A stretch of 64,000 nt of DNA from Acanthochlamys bracteata (lineage: Eukaryota; Streptophyta; Magnoliopsida; Pandanales; Velloziaceae). Under the pieces are notes generated by a model. The model was given only the letters and a program-made list of their open reading frames with translations, was not told where the DNA came from and ran no database searches. The translations under genes and the position numbers were made by a program. Numbering within the stretch: position 1 is the stretch's first letter; every line of letters starts with the position of its first letter. The stretch spans positions 8,673,725-8,737,724 of the forward strand of contig CM034129.1 in NCBI GenBank assembly GCA_019914995.1, read 5' to 3'. Shown one piece after another: positions 52,301-63,079 of this stretch.

Positions 52301-52364
52301 TTGAATGGGAATGGAGAGAGAGTGACTGGAGAGAAAGGAGTGTTGTTAAGAGAAGAAACAACAT
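49362..52364 (-). CDS. LRR receptor-like serine/threonine kinase, RPK2/TOAD2 type
   Basis: A single minus-strand exon encodes 1000 residues; an in-frame TAG lies three codons before the ATG. Layout: signal peptide ([15 protein letters not shown]), LRRNT-type segment with CSWFGVSC, and about 20 leucine-rich repeats ([16 protein letters not shown] and similar) with a non-LRR interruption around residues 345-400. A transmembrane helix lies near residue 657-680 (followed by CGRRK). The kinase has the P-loop [10 protein letters not shown] (about 731), [18 protein letters not shown] (about 848), SDFGLAKL and [20 protein letters not shown]. All catalytic residues are present. The kinase and its preceding [22 protein letters not shown] are most like RPK2, which acts in meristem and anther signalling. 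This protein is shorter than RPK2 (about 1150), so it is a related clade rather than a proven ortholog. Confidence 0.93.
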   Translation of the reverse strand: [1000 protein letters not shown]

Positions 52365-52394
52365 TGTTGACTAAAAGTAATTGTGCTAGGGCTT

Positions 52395-52410
52395 GGGTTT
52401 AGGTTTAGGG
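52395..52410 (-). promoter_or_regulatory. Telobox-like motif in the leader of the receptor-kinase gene
   Basis: GGGTTTAGGTTTAGGG on the plus strand (CCCTAAACCTAAACCC on the gene strand) lies 31 bp upstream of the start codon. It is two near-perfect plant telomere units. Teloboxes (AAACCCTA) near transcription starts are known from plant growth-related genes; a role here is inferred. Confidence 0.5.
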
Positions 52411-53649
52411 TATTATTGCCGGAATTTCATCGCCGGTGAAGTCTCCGGCGGAGAGAGTGGAGAAGGTGTGGGAAAAGAAACGGTTTAAATTTTGTTTAAA
52501 TAGCATAAAGAATTGGATATTATTAGAATTTGCAATATAAAGCTACATTGTAATGGTATTTGCATATTGGGCTCTTTATAATGCTTTTTCTCATAAGGAA
52601 CTTATGGCTGACGTGTTAACACTTGTCAACTGTTTTGCGAAAGGTTTTTCTGATAAAAACACGTTGGTAGATTTAGAGATAAATCACTTTATTAATTAAT
52701 AAAGTAAATAAATATATAATATTTTGGTATTGTATATTTGTTTATTTAATCTAAAATTTAAGAAATTTATAAATATTGAAAAAATTTCTTGAAAACAAAA
52801 ATTAAAAGAAAAGGATAAAATAAAGAGGCATATTCAATGCAAAACATTTCAGATTAATCTGTGATCCAATTTTTTTTATTAATTCATAAAACTATTTATA
52901 TTGAAGTATATTATTACGTTATTTATTGGGATAACATGCTTATAAAGTTTTTATATTGAGAGGCCTTAGAAGAATATTGTTTAATAAATCAGCCAGAAGT
53001 ATATAGCTTTGCAGACAATATAGATTTAAGTGGTGTTTAAAAGTGGTTATAAAACAATTATTTAAATAAAAATATTTTATTTATTGAAAACAAATTTTAT
53101 TTATTTATTTCAAAATATAATAAAAATAAAAATAAAAAATTTTAGGGTATAAAATATTCTTATATTTTCTAAAATTTTAATTAATTATAAATATAAAATA
53201 AAAAAAAGTTTTTGAAAAGCTATGAAAAGCTTAGCTAAAGCACACTTTAGAAGCGATTTAGCTTACTTTTATAGAAAGCAAATTTTTAATTTTTTAATTA
53301 TATATTTTTTAATAATATTTTATAAATATTAAATAATTTATTTAAAATTTTTTTTAAAATATTAATATAATTAATATAGTAAACTTTTTATTATTTTTTT
53401 AGATAAAAAATAAACTTTATTTTAAAAAATTTTTTATTATAAAAAAATTATTTTAAAAGTACTCTTAAATATTTTTTTAATAACTTGGCAAGGAGTTAAA
53501 AGTTTTGTTCGGATGCTTCACATGAAACACATAGGAACTTGAGGACTAAGAGGAGTTCTTTTTTGCGAAAACTTTTGTTTGTTATGTTGAACAATTATGT
53601 GATAGAAAGATGCAAAAATCATAGATCTCAAAATTAAAAGAAATCACTT

Positions 53650-53903
53650 GGGAACGTTTGAGATTGCTTATAAAATAAAATTTTTTTAAAATAAAAAATA
53701 TTTTTTTTTATATTTAAAATACGAACTCTATTTATTATACTTTAAAAAATATATATATATAATAAAAAGATTTTATTATATAAAATTTTTATATTTTATA
53801 AATTTTTAAATAAATTTTTTAAATATTTATAAAATATATATAGAAAAAATAAAATAAAAAATTAAAAAAAAGTGTTGAAGAAAAGCTGAATCAAACATCC
53901 CCA
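53650..53903. mobile_element. AT-rich MITE (same family as 15264-15518)
   Basis: It begins GGGAACGTTTGAGATTGC and runs into TTATAAAATAAAATTTTTTT, the same order as the 15264 element. It ends near AATCAAACATCCCC, whose complement GGGGATGTTTGATT matches the left end. The interior is non-coding A/T runs. Confidence 0.55.
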
Positions 53904-54775
53904 TCATCAACTGTTTTTTGAGAATGAAAGCCATGCTGCGTGCATATAACGAACCGATTAATGTCTTTAGTTAACTTTGAATTGACTTTTCAAAAATAAG
54001 TTTGTAAAAAATGAGCTTAAAATTTGAGAATAAATTTAATAAAAATAATTTTTTATATTTTATTTATATTAAAAATGAGTTTGAAAGTGAAATCTTTTAG
54101 TAGAAAAAAATAAAGTTATATGGTAAGTAAAAACTCTTTTAATGTTTTTGTTCATTAGAGTGAAGTTGAAAGGCTTCTTCTTTTTCTCTTCACAAGAAAA
54201 CAAAGAAGAAATGCCCACCAATCTAGCTGAATGTATGTCTGATATCACAAACACCAACATATGCTTCTGCTTATTCAAAATCAAAAGTATTCTTTTGCTT
54301 GTTCTATGTCACAACAGAAAGATTCCAAACATATATAAAATAACTTCGCTGATCTCAAATACATGATAACATAAATAATTCACGATAAACGCGTATTTCA
54401 AAGAAACTTTAGTTTAATTGTTTTAAATTAGAATTTCGAATAGTTATATATTTTAAATATAAATTAAATTGAAAATTATATTTCAAAATTATTATATTTT
54501 ATGAATACTGTCTTCACTTCTTCATAACGATTTAGAAAATAATTTTCTTTTGCCCAAACTTTATTTTTTGAATGACTTTTTATGTATGTTTATAAAAATT
54601 TATCATAACAAACTTACTTTCTAATTATTCGTTTTTTAAAAGCTCACCAAAATTTTCTTTTTAGATCTTTTACGGATAAGTAAAATATGCTCAAAGTGGA
54701 TACTCAATGTCTTTCTTATTTGCACAACCAAAAAAAATTGTAGCCAATGATAATTTTCCTCAATAGTCTAAGAAG

Positions 54776-54998
54776 AACTTTGAGAGTGCTTATACAATAC
54801 AATTTTTTTAAAATAAAAAATATTTTTATTTTTAAAAAAAGAAAATTTATTTTTATTTTAAAAAATAATAAAAATAAATAATAAAAAATTTTATTATGTA
54901 GAATTTTTTTATATTAAAAAAATTTTTTAAATAAATTTTTTATATAATTATAAAAAATATGAAATAGAAAAATAAAAATAACATTCGGTGAAAACAAC
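54776..54998. mobile_element. AT-rich MITE, degraded copy
   Basis: It begins CTTTGAGAGTGCTTATAC followed by the family phrase TTTAAAATAAAAAATATTTTT. The right end, near AACAACTTTAACGGG, is only loosely complementary. It looks like an older member of the AT-rich family. Confidence 0.45.
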
Positions 54999-55455
54999 TT
55001 TAACGGGAGACCTAAAAACAAATGTCAACTCTCCCGCCTTAAAAAAAAATTGAACTGCACGTAAGCTTGTGAATATCTAGTCCCCTCCCTTACAATCTAA
55101 TAGGGAACGGTTAGAAGTATTTATTAAAAAAAAATTTTAAGATGAGAAAAGTATTTTAAGAATTTTTTCGATAATGAGTTTGACTTTTTTTAACTAAAAA
55201 ATAAAATATAGATATAAATATTGTATGATATATAGTTTTTTAATTTTTCAAATTAAAAAAATTTATATAATACTAAAATATTTATTTAAAATGATAAGTA
55301 CTTGGAAAGCAACGCCGAAAGTCCCTAAATGGAGAATACAACAATATCATGCATGAAGCCACAAACTCGCGCATTTCAAGTTCATGCAAGGGGAATTATG
55401 AATATGAAATCTTTACAAATTCGACACAATTCTGTCATCCACCTAATTATAGTTA

Positions 55456-55673
55456 CGACGTGTTTTAAATATACGTAAATAAGTTTCGCAAAAGTAAAAA
55501 ATAAAAAATAAATATTTTCTAGAATGGGGTTGAAAGTGGAATTCAATTTTTTTATTTTAATTATTCTTTAAGTGGATTGGAGTTTAATTTTTATATTTTA
55601 ATTCTATTTGAAGGTCCATAAATAGTGATGCTGAAGTGGAGTTTTGAGTTCTTGATACTACATTAAAACGTAT
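55456..55673. mobile_element. Tourist-like MITE, inverted copy
   Basis: It is flanked by TTA at 55453-55455 and 55674-55676. The left end CGACGTGTTTTAAAT pairs with the complement of the right end, ATACGTTTTAATG. Internally it has GAAGTGGAGTTTTGAGTT, the complement of motifs in the intron elements at 4947 and 36769, so it belongs to the same family in the opposite direction. Confidence 0.65.
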
Positions 55674-55898
55674 TTACTGTGTGAAACTCTAATTCTGACA
55701 GAGAAACTGGAGCTATGGGCATCTAAACTATCACTTACTAACCCTCCAATGGTCCTTTTGGGTGAGTGGTTGAATTGAAAACATCCATATTTGTGCGATA
55801 CAATGTGTTGCCTATTGACAAACTTACTAGTATTTCAAAACTACCAAAAACCGAAAGCAAGAATAAACAGTTGATAGAGAAGCTGGGCACCCCACATT

Positions 55899-56468
55899 CA
55901 AGGGTGGCAATTTTTTATCCAATCTACGAATCGATCTGAAATCGATTCAAAAAATCAAGTTCGAATCAAACCTTAGTCGGATTCAGATTGATCCGAAATC
56001 GACCAAAAAAAATTAAAATAAATTCGGATCAGGTTCGAATTGACTCGAAATTAATCTGTTTTAATCCGTATAATTAATTATATAGTATAAATTACTTAAT
56101 AATTAGAAAATATTTAGAATAATAATATATAATTCAAATTTAATTTGTATATATATATATATATATAAATTTATCTTAATTTAACTAATTTTTACTTAAT
56201 TTATAAATTTGATCAAATTAATATTTTTCTTTAGAATTAATAATTTTTATATACTATTGTTAGAAATTAATTTTATAATTTTTATTTTAATAATTTTAAT
56301 TATTAAATAAGTCCATCTGAATTTGATGCAGTTATTACATAGATTGAATTAGAATTGACAATTTTAATCTATATAAATAAATAGATCATATTATGGTTGA
56401 ACGATTTTAATTCAGTTATTATATTGATTGATCTAAAACTGATCCATAAATTCAAATTGCCACCGCTA
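55899..56468. mobile_element. hAT-like non-autonomous element (570 bp)
   Basis: The ends are CAAGGGTGGCAATT and, complemented from the right, TAGCGGTGGCAATT. They resemble the CAGGGGTGGCAA ends of many plant hAT elements. An 8-bp imperfect target duplication flanks it: CCCACATT at 55891-55898 and CCCACGTC at 56469-56476 (6 of 8 match). The interior has repeated GAATC/GATC phrases and an AT microsatellite near 56150. There is no coding capacity. Confidence 0.65.
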
Positions 56469-57279
56469 CCCACGTCTTGATTTGTTCAGTTATTCATTAA
56501 GCTATAAGGTAAAAGCTGATAGTAATGTGCTGCCAACCTTCTTTGGTTAACTGTCTGCAAGTTAAAAGCCGGTGCTAGAACTTAAATGAGTACAGGTTTC
56601 CATCTCTCATGCAGGAGAAGAAGGTGCTCGAGCATCACTCTTATCTTGGTTTCCATGTTGTTGAAAGCGCAATAAGTCTAAATGGCTTCCCTTTGCCAGT
56701 CAGTATCGGCTCAATTGTTTACTGTCAATTCTTAAAACCACCTGCTGCCATTTAGGCTGTTAATTCGATGAATCCTGCAATCAGAAACTGTCATAAAAGA
56801 ATCTCAACAATAACGCACATTCTGTAAGGACCGTAGCTGCCGTTTGCTTCCTGCACTAAATGATATTCTTCATCCTCATTGCAACTGGCCAACCATTTCA
56901 TCTTCTCACTTGTGAAAGATAGAAAAGGATGGCTTCATCAAACTACATGAATACTTGCACACAATAATCATAACTCTTACCAAATAAACATTTGAAGAGA
57001 GATCAATGATGTCAAGGTATTACAAATATATTTATTATTCAGAATGTAACTCCCAAATTCTTTACTAGTAGTGACATCCATTTCACATGGACGCAGGCTC
57101 ACAGAGATACTTTGCTATAATTTAAGAGACATTTACATGATTTTCATTTTATCAAGGTTACATGTAAAAGTTTGCATAGCACTTAGCTTTACTGAAATTT
57201 CATCTTGGAGCTGCTGCTGCACTTATTCGTATTCTTTGGATATATTATACAACTGGTCACTCATCATTACTTAGCCGCA

Positions 57280-59279
57280 TTACTGATTCCCATACTTGGG
57301 GCCTTCCATTCCCCTCTTATCATCCCATCCCCTTACCCATGGCTGACCAGGATTTGCACGAGCCTCTGGAGCAGAGTGGTTCTTCAGATTTTCCAATACT
57401 CTAGATCGCACAGCAGTGAAGACCTACATCACAAAGAACACCACTTCAACAAAGCAAATTTGTGAAACTGAATAGAGCACAGTTGGAACATTTTAATTAC
57501 TGGATTGTTGCTAACTGCTTCTGGTGGTTGTTCTTGGCCAGTGAGCCACTTCCACAAGTCCGGATTCTCCTGAGACCAAGTAAACACCAAATATAACTAG
57601 TTAAACACTCAACACCAACATATACAACGAAAAATTACTTCACTGATGAATTTATTAACAATTTATTGAAAAGTAGTGATATAGTGATGCATTTGCCCTC
57701 TCATTCATGAAAACAATATTGTTTCTAAACAAACAACAAGGTCAAGCACAGAGTTTTGGAACTCTAAGATACAATTATTGAATGTTCAAACCTAAATTGT
57801 AGATTGTGTCAGTACCGATTTAGTCACATTGAAGGATCTATATGTCAAAACAATACATGGTATCTCCAAGACTTTAGGTCTATGTAGTACGTAACACGCA
57901 CGATACAAGATCTTATCCATGGCATCCAGCAAACTATAACTTTCTTGTGTATAGTATATTCATGTGTTTCATGCAAGATCACAAGCTAAACTTAGAGGAA
58001 TAGAATGTGGAATATACATCAAAGAAAAAAAAATTGTTTGGACCAATAACTTCCTGGTGAAAATCGCTTTCAACATAGCGATGGACAATCCAAATAACTA
58101 TCAAGGACAGTGTAAGCACCTTTAAATTACTTTCTGATGATGAATGCAAAACTGTTACTACTTTAAACAGCAGATATGTTTAGCTTGTGCTTCAGAGAAC
58201 TTTCAAAAAAATGCACAAACATTGCCACATGAATATGATACGAGTATGCAGAAGTCTACATGACTATAATTTGTTACACATTCACTATCAAAACAACCAT
58301 ATAATTACGTAAAAAGTTAGGCTCAAGCAACACTAAGATCATAAGACAGTTTCACTATCTGAACAAGCCAACATACAATGCCAACACATCTCAAGTTATT
58401 CCACTGACCAATATACATCACCATATACACAGATTTCAAGTAGCTCAACTAAAAGCTATGCATGTCTGCAAATAGCAGCGATCTTAATATCAAGAAGAAG
58501 GTACTCCACCTATAAATTGAAAGCTTTTGAACAGAAATGAAAATTATAAACTTGTATTAAAGAACATACCAGATCAAGCACATCAACAAGGGCTTTGATA
58601 CGCAGCTCATCCATCGACCGGATATTCTCCTCGACCCAGTTACCCAGTACCAAATCGAGCTCCAGAAACCCCCTCTGTTTGCTTCTATACAATAACCTTC
58701 ACAACCAAAGAAAAAATACAAAGATTGAGAAAAGCGCATTAACATTATAGCACTTATTCATGACCTAATCTTTAGCAAACAAAACAAGTAAAGAGAACCC
58801 AAACAACCTGCAGACAATAAACAAACCCAAATGAAGGAAATTCAAACGTTTGTAGGTAAGCCACAAATGCCGAACAATCAGAGAAGCCCATGAAGAAAAC
58901 TTGAAAGAAAAGAAATCCGGCATATTCAACTAACTCTTGTATAACAAAAAAAAACCCGTTTAACGCATGAAAAAAAAATCGAACGAATTCATGAAACCCA
59001 GCTAAGCCCTCGGGCGGGAAGAAAAATTCAACAAACCATGATCCAAAATCAAAAAGATTTTACGAAGGGGAATATTTTCAGAAATGCTTACCTATTGATA
59101 ATCTGGCGCTTGCTCTCCTCGTTGGACAGGTCGACCTTCATCGCTTCATTCCCCAAAGACGAAAAATATCTAGCGCTCGAATTGAGACGAGATCGCTGGA
59201 GCAAAGAAGCAGTGGGACGAACACGGGTAGGAGATAGTATTTGGTGAATACGAACGAGAGATCGCCGAAGCGCCGCCAT
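57280..59279 (-). CDS. SDHAF2: Succinate dehydrogenase assembly factor 2, mitochondrial
   Basis: Four minus-strand exons (59279-59092, 58696-58570, 57569-57501, 57423-57280) give 175 residues. An Arg/Ser-rich mitochondrial presequence opens the protein (MAALRRSLVRIHQIL). The conserved Sdh5 domain follows: LLYRSKQRGFLELDLVLGNWVEENI, then ELRIKALVDVLDLENPDLWKWLTGQE and a plant-specific tail with NPGQPWVRGWDD. SDHAF2 acts in the mitochondrial matrix to promote covalent FAD attachment to SDH1 of complex II. The start is the first ATG giving a presequence; an in-frame ATG upstream (59417) would add a segment not typical of the family. The gene looks intact. Confidence 0.95.
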
Positions 59280-60713
59280 GGCTGTTGCCGCCCGGAAACC
59301 ACTCAAACAAAAAAGACGGGAAGAAACGACCGACAAACAAAGCTCAGCGACGTGCCCTTCGAAAAGAAAATAATTCTGCGGTGGATAATTAGTTAAAGTA
59401 GACCGCTTACGTGGCAAACCTCCCTCTTTTTCTTTCCTAATAACGTGGCTTCTCCAGTTCCTGTAGGGCTTCGTTGTTCGGCTAGTAACCGGAAGGCTCG
59501 TTTGGGTTCGTCTGGAGTAGCTTTCTCAAAAATAATTGTAGACAAAACTTTTGATAAGGGGTTCACTTCTAATATTTACTTATATTTAAAATAAACTAAA
59601 AATATGATTTTTATAAAGTGAATGGAAAGTGCTTATTTTATTTAGCTAAATTAAGTAACTTTGGAAGTAAATTAATATAACAAATTATTAAAATAATTTT
59701 TGATTAAAAATTTATTTTTATATCAACCAAGCATATCTAATATAAATGCAATGAGGGAACTTTTGAGAGTACTTATTTTTAAAATTTTGTTAAACTAAAA
59801 ATTATATATATTTGATATTAAAAAAATAAAATTATATGTATTTATAGAATAAATAATTTATTTATATTTTTCAATTTTAAAATTTATAAAATATTTATTA
59901 AAAATATATAAAATTTTTAAAAATAATATAATGTCATAAATACTGTCAAAATTTTCTCGAAACCACAACCAGAAATGTATGAGGAAAATTCAATTCTATA
60001 CATGTATAAGTAATTATATGGTATATTTTAATTCGCCACGCGCACCCTAAAATACAATCCTGTAGCGCATACAATCAAACAAAACTTAATTTCAGACTCA
60101 TTTTCAAATACAATCAACGACAAAATTTTACTCAGATTCTCAAATTCATTTCACAAAAAAAATTCACTTTTCAAATTCTTGCTTTAAAAAAACTCATCTT
60201 TGACTGCAAGCAGATGAACCGATAATGCAACAAGCAATACAGTATCCTAATTGAAGAATTTTCACACTCCTGTTAAGGGTCTGTGAGTGGCAATAGTGTA
60301 GGGCAATTAGAACGAACATAACGATAAGAGTTAACTGAAGCATTGCAAATGTATCAAAATTCCTTTTTCCATCATCAATCAAATTCTATATGTAAAAAAG
60401 GTGTGCAAACTCAGAAGGGGATGAATTCATAATTAATTTACAAACAACTGCAATTTACTGGGCAAACTTGTAGAGTTGCTTCTTTGCCATCCCTCTCTCT
60501 CTCTCTCTCCCCTTTAAACATCCAACTTTCCCCTATCTGTCAAACGAACAAGTACATCATCAGCGGTGCTTTGGTGCAGTGAAGAGATATCGCCCATCAA
60601 ATCAACCTGAAAGCAGAAAGGCAAAGACATTCAGAAGCTTGAGATCAACTTTACCAAATGAAAAGTTTACCTGAAGAAAACTGTACCTCAGCTTTCCTTC
60701 AGAGGAATGAGTT
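59280..60713. other. Spacer between SDHAF2 and NEF1
   Basis: It holds the SDHAF2 promoter and the NEF1 3' UTR. A stretch at 60015-60190 has CTCAGATTCTCAAATTC-like phrases reminiscent of the GAACTC-rich Tourist family, but clear ends are missing. A (CT)n tract lies at 60493-60509, in the likely NEF1 3' UTR. No gene was found. Confidence 0.5.
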
Positions 60714-62451
60714 TCATATATACTTCATTCCTGCTATTCTTATCCTCCTTGAGATCAGGTACTGAGAAATAGAATACACAACTCCTAATAGTCCAAGCAC
60801 CCTCACAGTATTTATGTCGGTGATTAAGATAGAAGGCAAATTAAGAGGCATAGTAAGTAGCAGGACATTATCTGTTTGCTTCACATAATCCCACATAAAG
60901 CGATTGAAAAGAATGTGATTGGGCAGTGTCAAAACTAGAAGGGCAAGATTTTTTACAGCAAAAAACCAGCCAGGTCCTCCAATCTCAAGGCCCCATCCAT
61001 CACTTCCACTCCAGACCCCTTCCCATATCCTATACAGAGCTGTCAGCACAAGATAACTGGAGATGGCCAACGTCACAGGAAAATACCGCTGTCTGTCACC
61101 AAATCCTGCAAAGATGTCAGAATCCTGATTGAGAAGTAAGAGGATGGGAGCCAGGAAGAATATTGCACGATTTGAGCCGCCAGTGAGATGCATATTTATG
61201 ATAAGGCAAATGATGAAACACAAGACCGTCGAAGCATTGCCAACTGCAGGCATCCATGCAGCTTCAGCAGTCAGTCTCTTAATTGTGAAGGAGGGTGCTG
61301 TAGATGCCCTTCGCTGTTGCATGAGTCTCATCTTTGGCGGGAAACCAGGGTTTCGGTTTGGAGAAACACCTCTGTCCAAGGCTTTCTCATGCATCAATGA
61401 CGTAAGCTCAAACTTCACCTCTAATGCAATTATCGTGAAGACCATTGCATATAACCCTAAGAGTGCTGTTCTTGCACCTTCAACTGCCAGCATAGTAGTT
61501 AACCGGTCAGCTTCTTCCCCTTCTTCCATGCTTTGAACTCTTACTTGTCCTTCCAGTAAGTAGGTAACAGGGAATAGGGTAACCAGGAGAGCAAATACCC
61601 AAGGCAAGACTCTAGTACTCAAAGCTGAAGGTAGGTGTGTGAATACAACAAACACAGAGGCACATGTGATTGTTGCCACAAGAAAGGGGTACAGAATTAC
61701 AGCCTGAAAGTACTCCACACAGATGTATATGCCCAGTGTTATACCAACACTGACTGCGTAGAGAGCCCTTAACTCAACAATGTACTTGATGGGAATAATG
61801 GAGGTCACTGCAGCTAATGTAATTAAGATTGTTGCAATGAGTAACCATGATGGCCACAAAGGTCTAAAAGCTGTGAACCCATAAATAGATATATCATCAG
61901 AGGTCTGATGGGCTGCTCTGATCAAATCTGACTTAAATGACCATGATATGGGAACTGGAGGTTGCATAAGAACAAATAGCAGTCCAGTTGCCAATACCAG
62001 CACAAGAAATCTTTTTGCTTGCTGCAAATGGAAGAGAAACTTAAGAATCACATTAGGGCATTACTTATGACAATAGGAACCAAATAGAACTTGACAGGCT
62101 CATAAAAGTTGAAGATTTACATAAAAAAAGCGAGTTTAGGAAATAGCCAATAAAACTTGACAGGCTTTCTAATGGTCCATATGAGGCGAAACAGTAAGCC
62201 AGATGCTTATACCTGGACATGCGAGAAGTGGAGGGCAACTATAGGGATGCAAGCAACCCCTGTTAAAAGTATGTAAGTACCCATGAGCAAGCCATTTGAC
62301 GGAAGCCTTCCATTCCACCACTGGAGAGCTTCAAAGATGGTTTCTCGGCATAGCCAAGCAGATAAAGCTATCACGCATGCATGAGCAGTACCTTGCCACA
62401 CCTTCATCCTGGAAGCTCCTTTTGACTTGTCTCTGCAAGATTGAAGCAAGC

Positions 62452-62490
<39 letters not shown>

Positions 62491-63079
62491 AATCAATTGT
62501 TCCATACTTGTAAAGAAGCAGTGGTGGTGAAACAGCCAATAGAAGGACAGCTGATACCCACAGAACTGATCTTGATGTAATGAACAACATTGGTAACTTT
62601 GAAGCATAAAGGCAGGTTAATATCCAAGCAGCTTTCGATCCAATGAGGAGGTCAACAGACAATCTCCTCACCAAGGCCAAGCCGAGAATGGTTGTTGTGA
62701 GAACCATATAGCTTGGATACATCACCTCCTCATCAAACCCAAAATAATATATGGTACTATAGTTAAAGAAACGATCCTCTATATAGCACAACAGCAATGT
62801 GTGACTAATGAGACCTAGTTCAGTGAGGAAGCGGAGCTTTGTTGGGAGTAGCGCCAAGCCAGGGATGGCCATTGCCATAAACACACTGAAGACTATTACT
62901 TTGCAAAATGTCTTCAAAGGAATGCCAGCCATCCAAATATTGAGATCCCAATAATTATGGTATACAAACCATAAAACCATCAAGCTTTCCAAAATGGTGA
63001 ATGAGAAGTATGACGACAGACTCTTCCTTATAATGAACCGAGCTAGATATAAGCCAGATATCAACGGAACAGGAAGAAA
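60714..63079 (-). CDS. NEF1: NO EXINE FORMATION 1 (NEF1), C-terminal exons (5' partial)
   Basis: Three minus-strand exons (63079-62508, 62432-62213, 62021-60714) encode the last 699 residues; earlier exons lie to the right of the window. The protein is a multi-pass membrane protein with many hydrophobic segments. Family phrases include FLPVPLISGLYLARF, TIFEALQWWNGRLPS, DDISIYGF, VTYLLEGQVR, MRLMQQRRA, IFFLAPILLLLNQDSD, GDRQRYFPVTLAIS and a C-terminus of RIAGMKYI. Arabidopsis NEF1 is a plastid integral membrane protein needed for pollen exine formation and plastid lipid balance. The 75-bp intron between the first two exons has no stop in frame. The sequence from 63080 to the window end looks like the next upstream intron. 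Confidence 0.92.
62455..62485 (-). repeat. (CT)n microsatellite inside a short NEF1 intron
   Basis: An uninterrupted GA run on the plus strand, CT on the gene strand, occupies about 40 percent of the 75-bp intron 62433-62507. It forms the polypyrimidine region upstream of the acceptor. Length changes here would alter intron size. Confidence 0.85.

Larger units (their letters stand above)
52365..57279. other. AT-rich intergenic region with several MITE-like elements
   Basis: Beyond the receptor-kinase promoter this 4.9-kb stretch has no recognisable gene. It holds AT-rich elements at 53650-53903 and 54776-54998, a Tourist-like element at 55456-55673 and a hAT-like element at 55899-56468. About 56570-57060 is less AT-rich but shows no conserved frame. 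Confidence 0.6.

Noticed and set aside
62296-62580. Plus-strand open frame containing RERERERERE
   Set aside because: It is the antisense of NEF1 exons and of the CT microsatellite.
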